A DNA stretch of 5,191 nucleotides from Treponema sp. Lineage in GTDB: Bacteria; Spirochaetota; Spirochaetia; Treponematales; Treponemataceae. The notes below the pieces were generated by a model. That model saw only the letters and a list, made by a program, of their open reading frames with translations, was not told the origin of the DNA and ran no database searches. The stretch lies in NCBI GenBank assembly GCA_017622055.1, contig JAGARY010000479.1, positions 1 to 5,191 of the forward strand, given 5' to 3'. The translations under genes and the position numbers were made by a program. This document shows, one piece after another, positions 1 to 5,191 of the stretch. How positions within the stretch are numbered: position 1 is the first letter of the stretch; every line of letters starts with the position of its first letter.

Positions 1-552
1 ACCAAATTCGTTGTTTGTACCGTAAGTAATATCACAATTATAAGCAATTTTTCTTGCTTCGTTGTCCATGTCAGAAAGAACTGAACCAACTGTAACACCA
101 AGGTAAGAGAAAATTGGACGCATTGTGTCAGCGTCACGACCAGCAAGGTAATCGTTTACAGTAACAACGTGAACACCTTTTCCAGACAATGAGTTCAAAT
201 ATGCCGCAATTACAGCAACTAAAGTTTTACCTTCACCAGTTTTCATTTCTGTAATGCGACCCATATTCAAGTTGATAGCACCCATAATTTGAACATCAAA
301 AGGTCTTTGTTCTTTTACACGCCAAGAAGCTTCTCTAACAAGAGCAAATGCTTCTGGTAAAATATCTTCAAGAGTTTTTCCTTGTTTTAATTCTTCTTTG
401 AATCTTTCTGTTTGTTTTGGAAATTCTTCTGCAGGAAGTGATTTTGCCCATTCTTCTTTTGCGTTAACTTTTGCTAAAATAGGTTTTAATGCTTTTAAAT
501 CACGATCATTTTGTGAACCAAAAATCGCAGTTAATATTTTGTCTATAAACAT
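1..552 (-). CDS. secA: Preprotein translocase subunit SecA, N-terminal part (runs off left edge)
   Basis: SecA is the cytosolic motor ATPase that drives unfolded preproteins through the SecYEG channel. The 184 codons seen are the N-terminus of a protein that is usually about 900 residues. Visible in order are the amphipathic N-terminal helix (MFIDKILTAIFGS), the Q-motif region RPFDVQ (Q88), the Walker A loop M103-KTGEGKT (P-loop lysine K109), and the segment VHVVTVNDYLAGRDA (127-141), followed by ITYGTNNEFG at the cut edge. All are hallmark SecA blocks in the expected order and spacing. The start ATG (550-552) has an AAGGA Shine-Dalgarno (563-567) ten bases upstream and a consensus -10 box further up. 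The gene is transcribed away from the lipoprotein operon. No frameshift or missing catalytic residue is seen in the part present. Identification is very secure. Confidence 0.98.
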   Translation of the reverse strand, partial: MFIDKILTAIFGSQNDRDLKALKPILAKVNAKEEWAKSLPAEEFPKQTERFKEELKQGKTLEDILPEAFALVREASWRVKEQRPFDVQIMGAINLNMGRITEMKTGEGKTLVAVIAAYLNSLSGKGVHVVTVNDYLAGRDADTMRPIFSYLGVTVGSVLSDMDNEARKIAYNCDITYGTNNEFG

Positions 553-562
553 TTTTTCTCAG

Positions 563-567
563 TCCTT
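563..567 (-). promoter_or_regulatory. Ribosome binding site of secA
   Basis: The minus strand reads AAGGA here, ten bases before the ATG at 552-550. It supports the chosen SecA start, which also coincides with the conserved MFIDKI-type N-terminus. Confidence 0.7.
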
Positions 568-589
568 TTTCTTAATTTTAATGCTAATA

Positions 590-618
590 ATTATACTATA
601 TATAAGTAAAATTTACTA
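590..618 (-). promoter_or_regulatory. Probable sigma-70 promoter of secA
   Basis: On the minus strand a perfect TATAAT lies at 595-590. Seventeen bases upstream, 618-613 reads TAGTAA, only a weak match (3 of 6) to TTGACA. Transcription would begin near 583-584, giving a leader of about 30 bases that contains the AAGGA ribosome binding site at 563-567. The -10 box is convincing but the -35 is poor, and the surroundings are so AT-rich that chance matches are expected. Confidence 0.5.
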
Positions 619-692
619 CATTTTTTACAAAAATGGTAACAAAAAAATTAGAATTTAATAATTCCTTTTTTTGCATATAATATTTTTCGCAA

Positions 693-721
693 TTGTAAAA
701 AAAACAGAATATTTATATAAT
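693..721 (+). promoter_or_regulatory. Promoter of the five-gene operon, placed for a leaderless transcript
   Basis: TTGTAA (693-698, 4 of 6 to TTGACA) is followed after exactly 17 bases by a perfect TATAAT (716-721). The usual start point 6 to 8 bases beyond the -10 falls at about 727-729, on or next to the ATG at 729. The mRNA would therefore have essentially no 5' leader, which agrees with the lack of any Shine-Dalgarno sequence before that ATG. A second TATAAT at 676-681 has only a poor -35 (ATTTAA at 653-658). If used, it would give a leader of about 40 bases, still without a ribosome binding site. Confidence 0.55.
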
Positions 722-728
722 CAGACTT

Positions 729-1946
729 ATGATTTCTAATGCAAAAAAACTTATTTTATTTACTTTGCCTTTTTTATTTTTTTCATGTTCCAAAAATGAT
801 GTTGTTGAATCAATTAGTGAAAATCAATTATTTACAATTCCCTATGGAAATTTTGAAGAACAGTTAAGTGTTTATGATTTAAATAATGTTGGTTCTGTTA
901 GAAATGGAATTACTATGCGTGATGGATTTTTTTATATAACTGATGGAAATGCAGAAAAAATCCTTGAAACAAATTCTTACGGCGATTTGCTCACTCTTTT
1001 TTATAACGAAGATTCTAAAATTGCAGATTTATTAAAAAAATCAAATAGAAAAGATATAAGCATTCACAAAGAATTATCATATCCTTTTGATTTTCCTGGA
1101 ATGATTGCTGTAGATTCTAACAAAGTGATTTATACAGTTTGTTCAATTCCAAGAGATAGACACGAACAAAATAATGATGGTTCAGTTTTATATAGTCAGA
1201 CAATTTTAAGATTTTCTAGAGATGCCAGCACAGTTGATTATATTGGTCAGCAAGGTCCAGGTGGAACACCATTCCCATTTATCAAAAATATTTATACAAC
1301 TGAAAAAGATGAACTTGTTGTAGTTTGTACAACAGATGATGGATTAATTGTTTATTGGTTTGGCTCAAATGGATATTTAAAATACATGGTTCCTGTTACA
1401 GTAAAAGATGCTCCAACAATTGAACCAATTGGAGAATCTTCAGAAATTTATTTAACAATTGAAAACGTAATTCCAGATCCATCGTCATATAAATTGTTTG
1501 TAAAAATTGATTATTATTCATCATACATTGACGAAGAATCAAAATTATATTCTGGTGTAAATTATGTTCAAACTTATTTGTATCCACTTAATATTTTAAC
1601 AGAAACTTATGGAGAAGGGGTTTCAATTCCTCCTTATGAAGAATCTGTTGTTGCCGATTATAGCAAATTAGTTTACAAAATTCCTTATGATTTTCTTGGT
1701 GTAACTAAAAACGGATGGAAATTTTTTATTATTAAAAATGATACAGGTTTTGATGTTGCAATAATTCAAAGTGAAAATCAACGTATTTTAAGACGTCATT
1801 TTGATATTGATACAAAAAATACAATGTATTACACAATGGATCTTTCTTTAGACGGAATTATTACAGCAATGTATTTAGAAAAAGATTGTGCTAGAGTTGT
1901 TTGGTATAGAACAGATAATTTAATTGATGCAATCTTAAAAAATTAA
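729..1946 (+). CDS. Spirochaetal lipoprotein of 405 aa, beta-propeller-like
   Basis: The N-terminus (MISNAKKLILFTLPFLFFSC) is a lipoprotein signal peptide: two lysines, a hydrophobic core and a lipobox FFSC with cysteine at residue 20. The F at -3 is non-canonical but tolerated in spirochaetes. The mature chain is rich in beta-type segments. Two stretches (about 50-90 and 120-230) have the look of propeller blades of the NHL or WD-like sort, with phrases such as GFFYITDGNAEKILETNSYGD and PGMIAVDSNKVIYTVCS. The C-terminus reads SLDGIITAMYLEKDCARVVWYRTDNLI. From memory it recalls a spirochaete-restricted lipoprotein family (LIC_12708-like); this is unverified and no biochemical role is known to me. 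It is the first gene of the operon and 21 bp precede the next. The ATG at 729 is the first start after an in-frame stop at 696 and has no Shine-Dalgarno. It is probably exported and membrane-anchored, perhaps a scaffold or binding protein. Confidence 0.85.
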   Translation: MISNAKKLILFTLPFLFFSCSKNDVVESISENQLFTIPYGNFEEQLSVYDLNNVGSVRNGITMRDGFFYITDGNAEKILETNSYGDLLTLFYNEDSKIADLLKKSNRKDISIHKELSYPFDFPGMIAVDSNKVIYTVCSIPRDRHEQNNDGSVLYSQTILRFSRDASTVDYIGQQGPGGTPFPFIKNIYTTEKDELVVVCTTDDGLIVYWFGSNGYLKYMVPVTVKDAPTIEPIGESSEIYLTIENVIPDPSSYKLFVKIDYYSSYIDEESKLYSGVNYVQTYLYPLNILTETYGEGVSIPPYEESVVADYSKLVYKIPYDFLGVTKNGWKFFIIKNDTGFDVAIIQSENQRILRRHFDIDTKNTMYYTMDLSLDGIITAMYLEKDCARVVWYRTDNLIDAILKN

Positions 1947-1967
1947 ATAATTTGATTTTTGTAGAAT

Positions 1968-2528
1968 ATGTTTGAAGATGTTGATGAAGGCCATGTAGAT
2001 GGCGAAGAAAAATCAAAATTTCACTATTATTACAACCGCGAAGAACGAATTGCTCATGCTCCAAAAATTGTGCAAGATTATTACAATGGGGGAATGAGAC
2101 CTCAAAAAGGATTCAAAGTTCTTTTTAAGAACAAATCAAACAGATTTATTTTATTAACTCTAGTTTTTTTTATTGCTTTTACTTGGATTTATAACGGATT
2201 AAATAATACTCGAAATTCGGCCTCAGTTGGTAGTTTTATTTTTGAACTTCAAGCCTTTGAATTTGAAGAAGAAATTTTTGTCACACTAAAATCAAAAAAA
2301 AGCAAAAAAAGTAAAGATACAGAAATTTTTAACGTTCCTGTAGAAGTTGAAGTATCTTTTATAAATAATGATAACGCGGTTTTTAAAACAGAAACTCTAA
2401 TTGATACAATATCAGACGCCGAAAATAATTTAAGGACAAGAACTACTGACTATGATATAATTAGAATAGATGCTGTAGTAAAAGTTCAAGATGAAGTAAA
2501 AGAACTTAGTACATTTGTAAAAAGATAA
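1968..2528 (+). CDS. Single-pass membrane protein of 186 aa, function unknown
   Basis: I do not recognise a named domain. The chain has an acidic then basic cytoplasmic head (1-59) containing the phrase YNREERIAHAPKIVQDYYNGG (22-42), then one transmembrane helix at about 60-78 (FILLTLVFFIAFTWIYNGL). The residues before the helix are positively charged (K50, K54, K56, R59), so the N-terminus should be inside. The remaining 100 residues would be periplasmic and look beta-rich. They carry a lysine/serine tract, KSKKSKKSKD (108-117), coded by runs of eight and seven A. The start at 1968 comes directly after an in-frame TAG (1962-1964) and has no clear Shine-Dalgarno; the next ATG is M43, which would discard the head. 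The 21-bp gap to the lipoprotein gene and 27-bp gap to the Nudix ATG suggest co-transcription, possibly with translational coupling. Treponemes carry similar proteins as conserved hypotheticals, as far as I recall. Confidence 0.8.
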   Translation: MFEDVDEGHVDGEEKSKFHYYYNREERIAHAPKIVQDYYNGGMRPQKGFKVLFKNKSNRFILLTLVFFIAFTWIYNGLNNTRNSASVGSFIFELQAFEFEEEIFVTLKSKKSKKSKDTEIFNVPVEVEVSFINNDNAVFKTETLIDTISDAENNLRTRTTDYDIIRIDAVVKVQDEVKELSTFVKR

Positions 2529-2540
2529 ATGTAGAAATAT

Positions 2541-2547
2541 AAAAGGA
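2541..2547 (+). promoter_or_regulatory. Ribosome binding site that decides the Nudix gene start
   Basis: AAAAGGA lies eight bases before the ATG at 2556 and only five before the in-frame TTG at 2553. The spacing and the stronger codon favour ATG at 2556. Confidence 0.65.
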
Positions 2548-2555
2548 TTTATTTG

Positions 2556-2975
2556 ATGAAAAAATCAATCGCTTGTATTGTATATAGTCAAGAAAAAAAT
2601 AAAATTTTCATTGCTAAAAGAATGCCAATTGGTAAAATGGGCGGAAAATGGGAATTTCCTGGCGGAAAATTAGAAGCTGATGAAGATGCAGAAACTGCCA
2701 TTATTAGGGAAATGCAAGAAGAATTTTCTGTAAATGTTTCTGTTGGAACAAAAGTAGGGGAAACTACATTTTTTCATTTTGATGATCAGGTTTTGTTAGA
2801 AGCCTATGAAGTTTCTTTTGAACATGACGGAATTGAAAAAAAATTTAAACTTACCGAACATACAGAATATAAATGGGTTGATATTGAATCTATAAAAGAT
2901 TTAGACTTTGTTGATTCAGACTTAAAAATTTATCCAACTGTTTTGTCGTATATAAAAGAAAAATATCAAAAATAA
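2556..2975 (+). CDS. Nudix hydrolase, MutT-like (probable 8-oxo-dGTP diphosphatase type)
   Basis: Nudix enzymes cleave nucleoside diphosphates linked to another moiety; MutT members hydrolyse oxidised dNTPs to monophosphates, cleaning the nucleotide pool. The 139-aa length is typical. The strand-turn GKWEFPGGK (30-38) leads into the Nudix box G37-x5-E43-x7-R51-E52-M-Q-E55-E56-F-S-V59. The metal-binding glutamates (E52, E55, E56) and the arginine are intact. The box glycine before the last hydrophobic residue is serine (S58). The GKWEFPGGK phrase is characteristic of the MutT/8-oxo-dGTP and CTP-pyrophosphohydrolase branch, but substrate cannot be fixed from sequence. The start is set at ATG 2556 rather than TTG 2553 because of the upstream AAAAGGA. 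It is cytosolic, with no signal peptide. It lies between genes for membrane or lipoproteins, with 16 bp to the next, so it is probably in the same transcript. Confidence 0.92.
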   Translation: MKKSIACIVYSQEKNKIFIAKRMPIGKMGGKWEFPGGKLEADEDAETAIIREMQEEFSVNVSVGTKVGETTFFHFDDQVLLEAYEVSFEHDGIEKKFKLTEHTEYKWVDIESIKDLDFVDSDLKIYPTVLSYIKEKYQK

Positions 2976-2991
2976 AAATTACGAGATTCTT

Positions 2992-3354
2992 ATGAAAATA
3001 AAAACAATCATATTAACAATTTTTTGTGTGTTACTTTTTTCTTGTAATGGGAAAGATGAATTAAATATTGTATTAGATAATTCAGAACCTTTGGCACTTG
3101 CTCCAGATGTTTCTTGGGCAGTAATAACAGAACCGTATGTTGCATACAAAGAAGAAAAATCTTGGACTTCCAACGGAACAGGTCATTGCCGACTTGGAGA
3201 TATTATTCAAGTTCAAGGAAAATCATTAGACAAAGAAAATAAAATTTGGTATTTATTTGAAAAAGGTTGGATTTCTGAAGATTGTGTAACTGTTTTTAAT
3301 AATCGGTATAAAGCAAAAACTTTGGCAGAATCTTTATTAAATGAAAAAAAATAA
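2992..3354 (+). CDS. Small lipoprotein with an SH3-like domain, 120 aa
   Basis: The N-terminus (MKIKTIILTIFCVLLFSC) is a clear lipoprotein signal peptide with lipobox LFSC and cysteine at residue 18. After a short linker, residues about 42-100 look like a bacterial SH3-like fold: SWAVITEPYVAYKEEKSWTSNGTGHCRLGDIIQVQGKSL, then KIWYLFEKGWISEDCVTVF. The pattern of a starting strand, a 'GDIIQV' strand, a 'WY' strand and 'GWI' resembles SH3_3-type domains that often bind cell-wall components. A helical tail (KAKTLAESLL) closes the protein. The binding partner is unknown. It starts 16 bp after the Nudix gene with only a weak GAGA ribosome site (2983-2986), and ends 15 bp before the synthase gene. 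A role in peptidoglycan contact is inference from fold type only. Confidence 0.83.
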   Translation: MKIKTIILTIFCVLLFSCNGKDELNIVLDNSEPLALAPDVSWAVITEPYVAYKEEKSWTSNGTGHCRLGDIIQVQGKSLDKENKIWYLFEKGWISEDCVTVFNNRYKAKTLAESLLNEKK

Positions 3355-3358
3355 AATA

Positions 3359-3364
3359 AAAGGG
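3359..3364 (+). promoter_or_regulatory. Ribosome binding site of the nonulosonate synthase gene
   Basis: AAAGGG sits five bases before the ATG at 3370 and supports that start, which also begins the conserved IIAEIGTSHEG block two residues later. Confidence 0.65.
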
Positions 3365-3369
3365 TAAAA

Positions 3370-4470
3370 ATGAGTTTAATAATTGCAGAAATTGGAACAT
3401 CCCACGAAGGTTCAATAGAAAAAGCAAAACAATTAGTAGATGCAGCATGTAATTCCGGGGCTGATGTTGTAAAATTCCAATGGGTTTATGCCAACGAAAT
3501 TTTACATCCCGACACCGGCTTTGTGAATCTTCCTACAGGGCAAATCCCTTTATACGACCGATTTAAGCAATTAGAATGCCCAGTACAATTCTACAAAGAT
3601 TTACTAGATTATGTTCATTCAAAAGGAAAAAAGTTTTGTTGTTCCCCATTTGGCATAAAAAGTCTACAAGAATTAGTTCAAATTAATCCAGATTACATAA
3701 AAATTGCTTCTCCAGAATTAAATCATTATCCTTTATTACAAGAACTTGCAGACATTCGCAAAAATAATAATATTCCAGTAATACTTTCTAGCGGAGTTTC
3801 TACTTTAGCCGACATTGAAAAAGCAATTCAAATTTTGGGAACAGAAAATGTTAGTTTGTTGCATTGTGTTACAAGTTATCCAGCTCCAGAAGAAGAATAC
3901 AATTTGCACTTAATAGAAAATCTTTCAAAAATTTTTGGAATTTCTTGTGGTGTTAGTGATCACAGTTTAGATCCAATTTTAGTTCCTGCTCTTTCTGTTT
4001 TGTGTAATGGAAAAATCATAGAAAAACACATTACTTTAAGTCGTCAAACTGCTGGGCTTGATGATCCAGTTGCTTTGGAACCAGAGCAATTTGCCCTTAT
4101 GGTTCACGTTGTTCATCAAACTGAAACTTGTCTTAATCATTACGGCCCAGAAATTGGAAAACAAAAGGCAATTCAGCAACTAAGCGAACAATTTGGCATA
4201 GAAAAAATAAACAAAGTTTTTGGTGATGGAATAAAACGCCTTGCTCCTGCGGAAGTTCAAAATTATGGTCGCACAAACCGAAGCCTTCATTACATGGCAG
4301 ATTTTTCTGCAGGAACAATCATTCAGCCAAAAGATATTGGTGTTCTTCGCACCGAAAAAATTCTTACACCAGGAATTACCCCAGATTTTTTGCCAAACAT
4401 AATCGGGAAAAAACTTAAAAAAGATGTGCAAAATGGAGCAGGGGTTTTGCTCCAAGATTTTTTAGAATAA
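3370..4470 (+). CDS. NeuB/SpsE-family nonulosonic acid synthase (N-acetylneuraminate synthase-like)
   Basis: This family condenses phosphoenolpyruvate with an N-acetylhexosamine (ManNAc or a bacterial analogue) to make sialic, legionaminic or pseudaminic acid. The 366-aa length is near the family norm. The TIM barrel (about 3-250) shows IIAEIGTSHEGS (4-15), GADVVKFQ, KIASPEL (111-117), ILSSGVSTLADI, LLHCVTSYPAP (163-173), the metal-site histidine in SDHS (H198) and EKH (H220). An SAF/antifreeze-like domain follows (about 304-364: RSLHYMADFSAGTII...GITPDFLPNIIGKKL). Several motifs differ from textbook NeuB: CSPFG at 91-95 where STPFD is usual, SPELNH at 114-119, and GLDDPVALEP (229-238) where GPDH..S is usual. 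Substrate therefore stays open. It is the last gene of the operon, followed by a terminator. No CMP-sugar synthetase or epimerase gene is adjacent. In treponemes such sugars could serve flagellin or surface glycosylation, which is inference. Confidence 0.93.
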   Translation: MSLIIAEIGTSHEGSIEKAKQLVDAACNSGADVVKFQWVYANEILHPDTGFVNLPTGQIPLYDRFKQLECPVQFYKDLLDYVHSKGKKFCCSPFGIKSLQELVQINPDYIKIASPELNHYPLLQELADIRKNNNIPVILSSGVSTLADIEKAIQILGTENVSLLHCVTSYPAPEEEYNLHLIENLSKIFGISCGVSDHSLDPILVPALSVLCNGKIIEKHITLSRQTAGLDDPVALEPEQFALMVHVVHQTETCLNHYGPEIGKQKAIQQLSEQFGIEKINKVFGDGIKRLAPAEVQNYGRTNRSLHYMADFSAGTIIQPKDIGVLRTEKILTPGITPDFLPNIIGKKLKKDVQNGAGVLLQDFLE

Positions 4471-4483
4471 CTTTTTTATATTG

Positions 4484-4510
4484 AGGGGGCAAACGTTTCC
4501 CCCTTTTTTT
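4484..4510 (+). terminator. Rho-independent terminator ending the operon
   Basis: GGGGG (4485-4489) pairs with CCCCC (4499-4503). The interior AAACGTTT is itself self-complementary, so the stem can extend past a bulged C (4490). A run of seven T (4504-4510) follows. The T-tract lies on the plus-strand side only; read from the minus strand the hairpin is followed by TCAATATAAAA, so it should not work well for the opposing gene. It begins 13 bp after the synthase stop codon. Confidence 0.9.
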
Positions 4511-5191
4511 ATATACGTTCATCAATTCTTCGGGCAAATGAATATGTGTATGGCTCAAAATATTTTCCCCAAAAATTAAGTGCAGTTGGATTAAGAGTTT
4601 CATAATCTACACCCAGGTGTGTTATCTCCTCTGTTTTAAGCCTATTAATAACAAATGAAAGTAGATTTTGTGCAATACCTTTACCACGAAAATCTTTGTC
4701 AAAATAAGCACCACAGATATTTTTCATTTTCTTGTGTCCTGTAATGAAATTTTCTCCATCATCAACTATAGAAATAAAGCCAATGATTTTTCCCTTTGTT
4801 TCTGCTGCAAAAATTCGCATTGTTTCACGTTTTATCCAATTTTTGAACCAATTTTCAAAATTTTCACCAGGAAAAAAAATCGGAGCTCCTGCCAAATGTT
4901 TGTGAAGTCCTTTTTGCAAATGTTCAACTTTAAAAAAGTTTTCTTTAGTCAATTCTTTAAAATCTACATCACATAAATTATTTTGCACATTAAGTTCTGA
5001 AATTTTTCCTATAGCATCTGAACAACGTATTCCAAATCCATTTAATACAAATGATTTTGCTGTTTTCTCGTCATGTGCATAACGACTTAAAGCACAACTA
5101 AAGACATTTTGTTTTACAAATTCTTCTGCAACTCTTGCAAATAACATTGATGCTAGTTTGCCCCGGTTTTCATAGTCGTATGAAAAAGCAC
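4509..5191 (-). CDS. Two-domain GNAT N-acetyltransferase, C-terminal part (runs off right edge)
   Basis: GNAT enzymes transfer an acetyl group from acetyl-CoA to an amine; the substrate here is unknown. The frame is open to the window edge. The first ATG (5147) is not the start, because the codons before it read AFSYDYENRGKLAS and complete a GNAT motif A that continues as MLFARVAEEF. An N-terminal GNAT domain therefore ends around FVLNGFGIRCSDAI (a YAHD...GFG pattern I associate with a family of double GNAT proteins). A second complete domain follows: DVDFKELTKENF, then IFAAETKGKIIGFISIVDD, then NICGAYFDKDFRGKGIAQNLLSFVI with the CoA pyrophosphate-binding RGKGIA at 4688-4671, then HLGVDYETLNPTALNFWGKYFEPY. 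In the N-terminal copy the loop reads RGKLAS, lacking the usual glycines, so that domain may be catalytically inactive. The stop codon TAA (4511-4509) sits in the T-tract of the opposing terminator. The gene is convergent with the synthase, not part of its operon. Confidence 0.9.
   Translation of the reverse strand, partial: AFSYDYENRGKLASMLFARVAEEFVKQNVFSCALSRYAHDEKTAKSFVLNGFGIRCSDAIGKISELNVQNNLCDVDFKELTKENFFKVEHLQKGLHKHLAGAPIFFPGENFENWFKNWIKRETMRIFAAETKGKIIGFISIVDDGENFITGHKKMKNICGAYFDKDFRGKGIAQNLLSFVINRLKTEEITHLGVDYETLNPTALNFWGKYFEPYTYSFARRIDERI

Noticed and set aside
398..658. Plus-strand open frame of 86 aa overlapping the start of secA
   Set aside because: It lies antisense to the unmistakable SecA N-terminus, has no ribosome site, and its low-complexity tail comes from intergenic AT-rich sequence.
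553..728. Possible riboswitch or small RNA in the divergent intergenic region
   Set aside because: The region is nearly all A and T with no stable GC-bearing stem; only promoter elements and the secA ribosome site can be supported.
1652..1659. GCCGATTA resembling a sigma-28 -10 element
   Set aside because: No TAAA lies at the proper distance upstream, and it is inside the first lipoprotein gene with no gene start downstream.
1962..1967. TAGAAT as a -10 box for a second promoter inside the operon
   Set aside because: It touches the ATG at 1968, so transcription would start inside the coding region, and no -35 is seen at 17 bp upstream. It is expected by chance in such AT-rich DNA.
2553..2555. 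TTG as start of the Nudix gene
   Set aside because: It adds one residue directly before an ATG and is only five bases from the AAAAGGA site, whereas the ATG has eight-base spacing.
4133..4603. Minus-strand open frames of 61, 91 and 62 aa under the synthase 3' end and the terminator
   Set aside because: They overlap each other, the conserved SAF domain and the terminator hairpin, and have no plausible start signals.
4668..4976. Plus-strand open frame of 102 aa
   Set aside because: It is the antisense shadow of the GNAT gene, which has recognisable motifs in the other strand; the product is a phenylalanine/isoleucine/lysine-rich string without domain features.

Overview
This AT-rich window looks like spirochaete DNA, most likely a low-GC Treponema. 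The evidence is the Treponema-like N-terminus of SecA, two lipoproteins whose lipoboxes (FFSC and LFSC) are loose in the way common in spirochaetes, and single-TM and lipoprotein hypotheticals of a kind typical of treponemes. The genus is inferred from remembered family resemblance, not from a search.

Layout. Positions 1-552 on the minus strand hold the first 184 residues of SecA, the preprotein translocase ATPase; the gene leaves through the left edge. A 176-bp divergent intergenic region (553-728) carries a promoter for secA and at least one for the rightward genes. Positions 729-4470 hold five tightly packed plus-strand genes with gaps of 15 to 27 bp, probably one operon: a 405-aa lipoprotein resembling a beta-propeller, a 186-aa single-pass membrane protein, a MutT-type Nudix hydrolase, a 120-aa lipoprotein with an SH3-like domain, and a NeuB/SpsE-family nonulosonate synthase with a C-terminal SAF domain. 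A strong GC-rich hairpin with a T-tract (4484-4510) ends this operon. A two-domain GNAT acetyltransferase converges on it from the minus strand (4509 to beyond the right edge).

How the genes fit together. Three of the five operon products have export or membrane signals and the last makes a sialic-acid-like sugar precursor, so the operon leans towards the cell envelope. The Nudix gene is a housekeeping nucleotide sanitiser without an obvious link. No CMP-sugar synthetase, epimerase or glycosyltransferase gene lies beside the synthase, so its product cannot be assigned from context.

I see no mobile element, CRISPR array, tRNA, rRNA or riboswitch, and no clearly new multi-gene system. The points most worth a second look are the probable leaderless start of the operon's first gene and the non-standard motifs of the NeuB-like enzyme.
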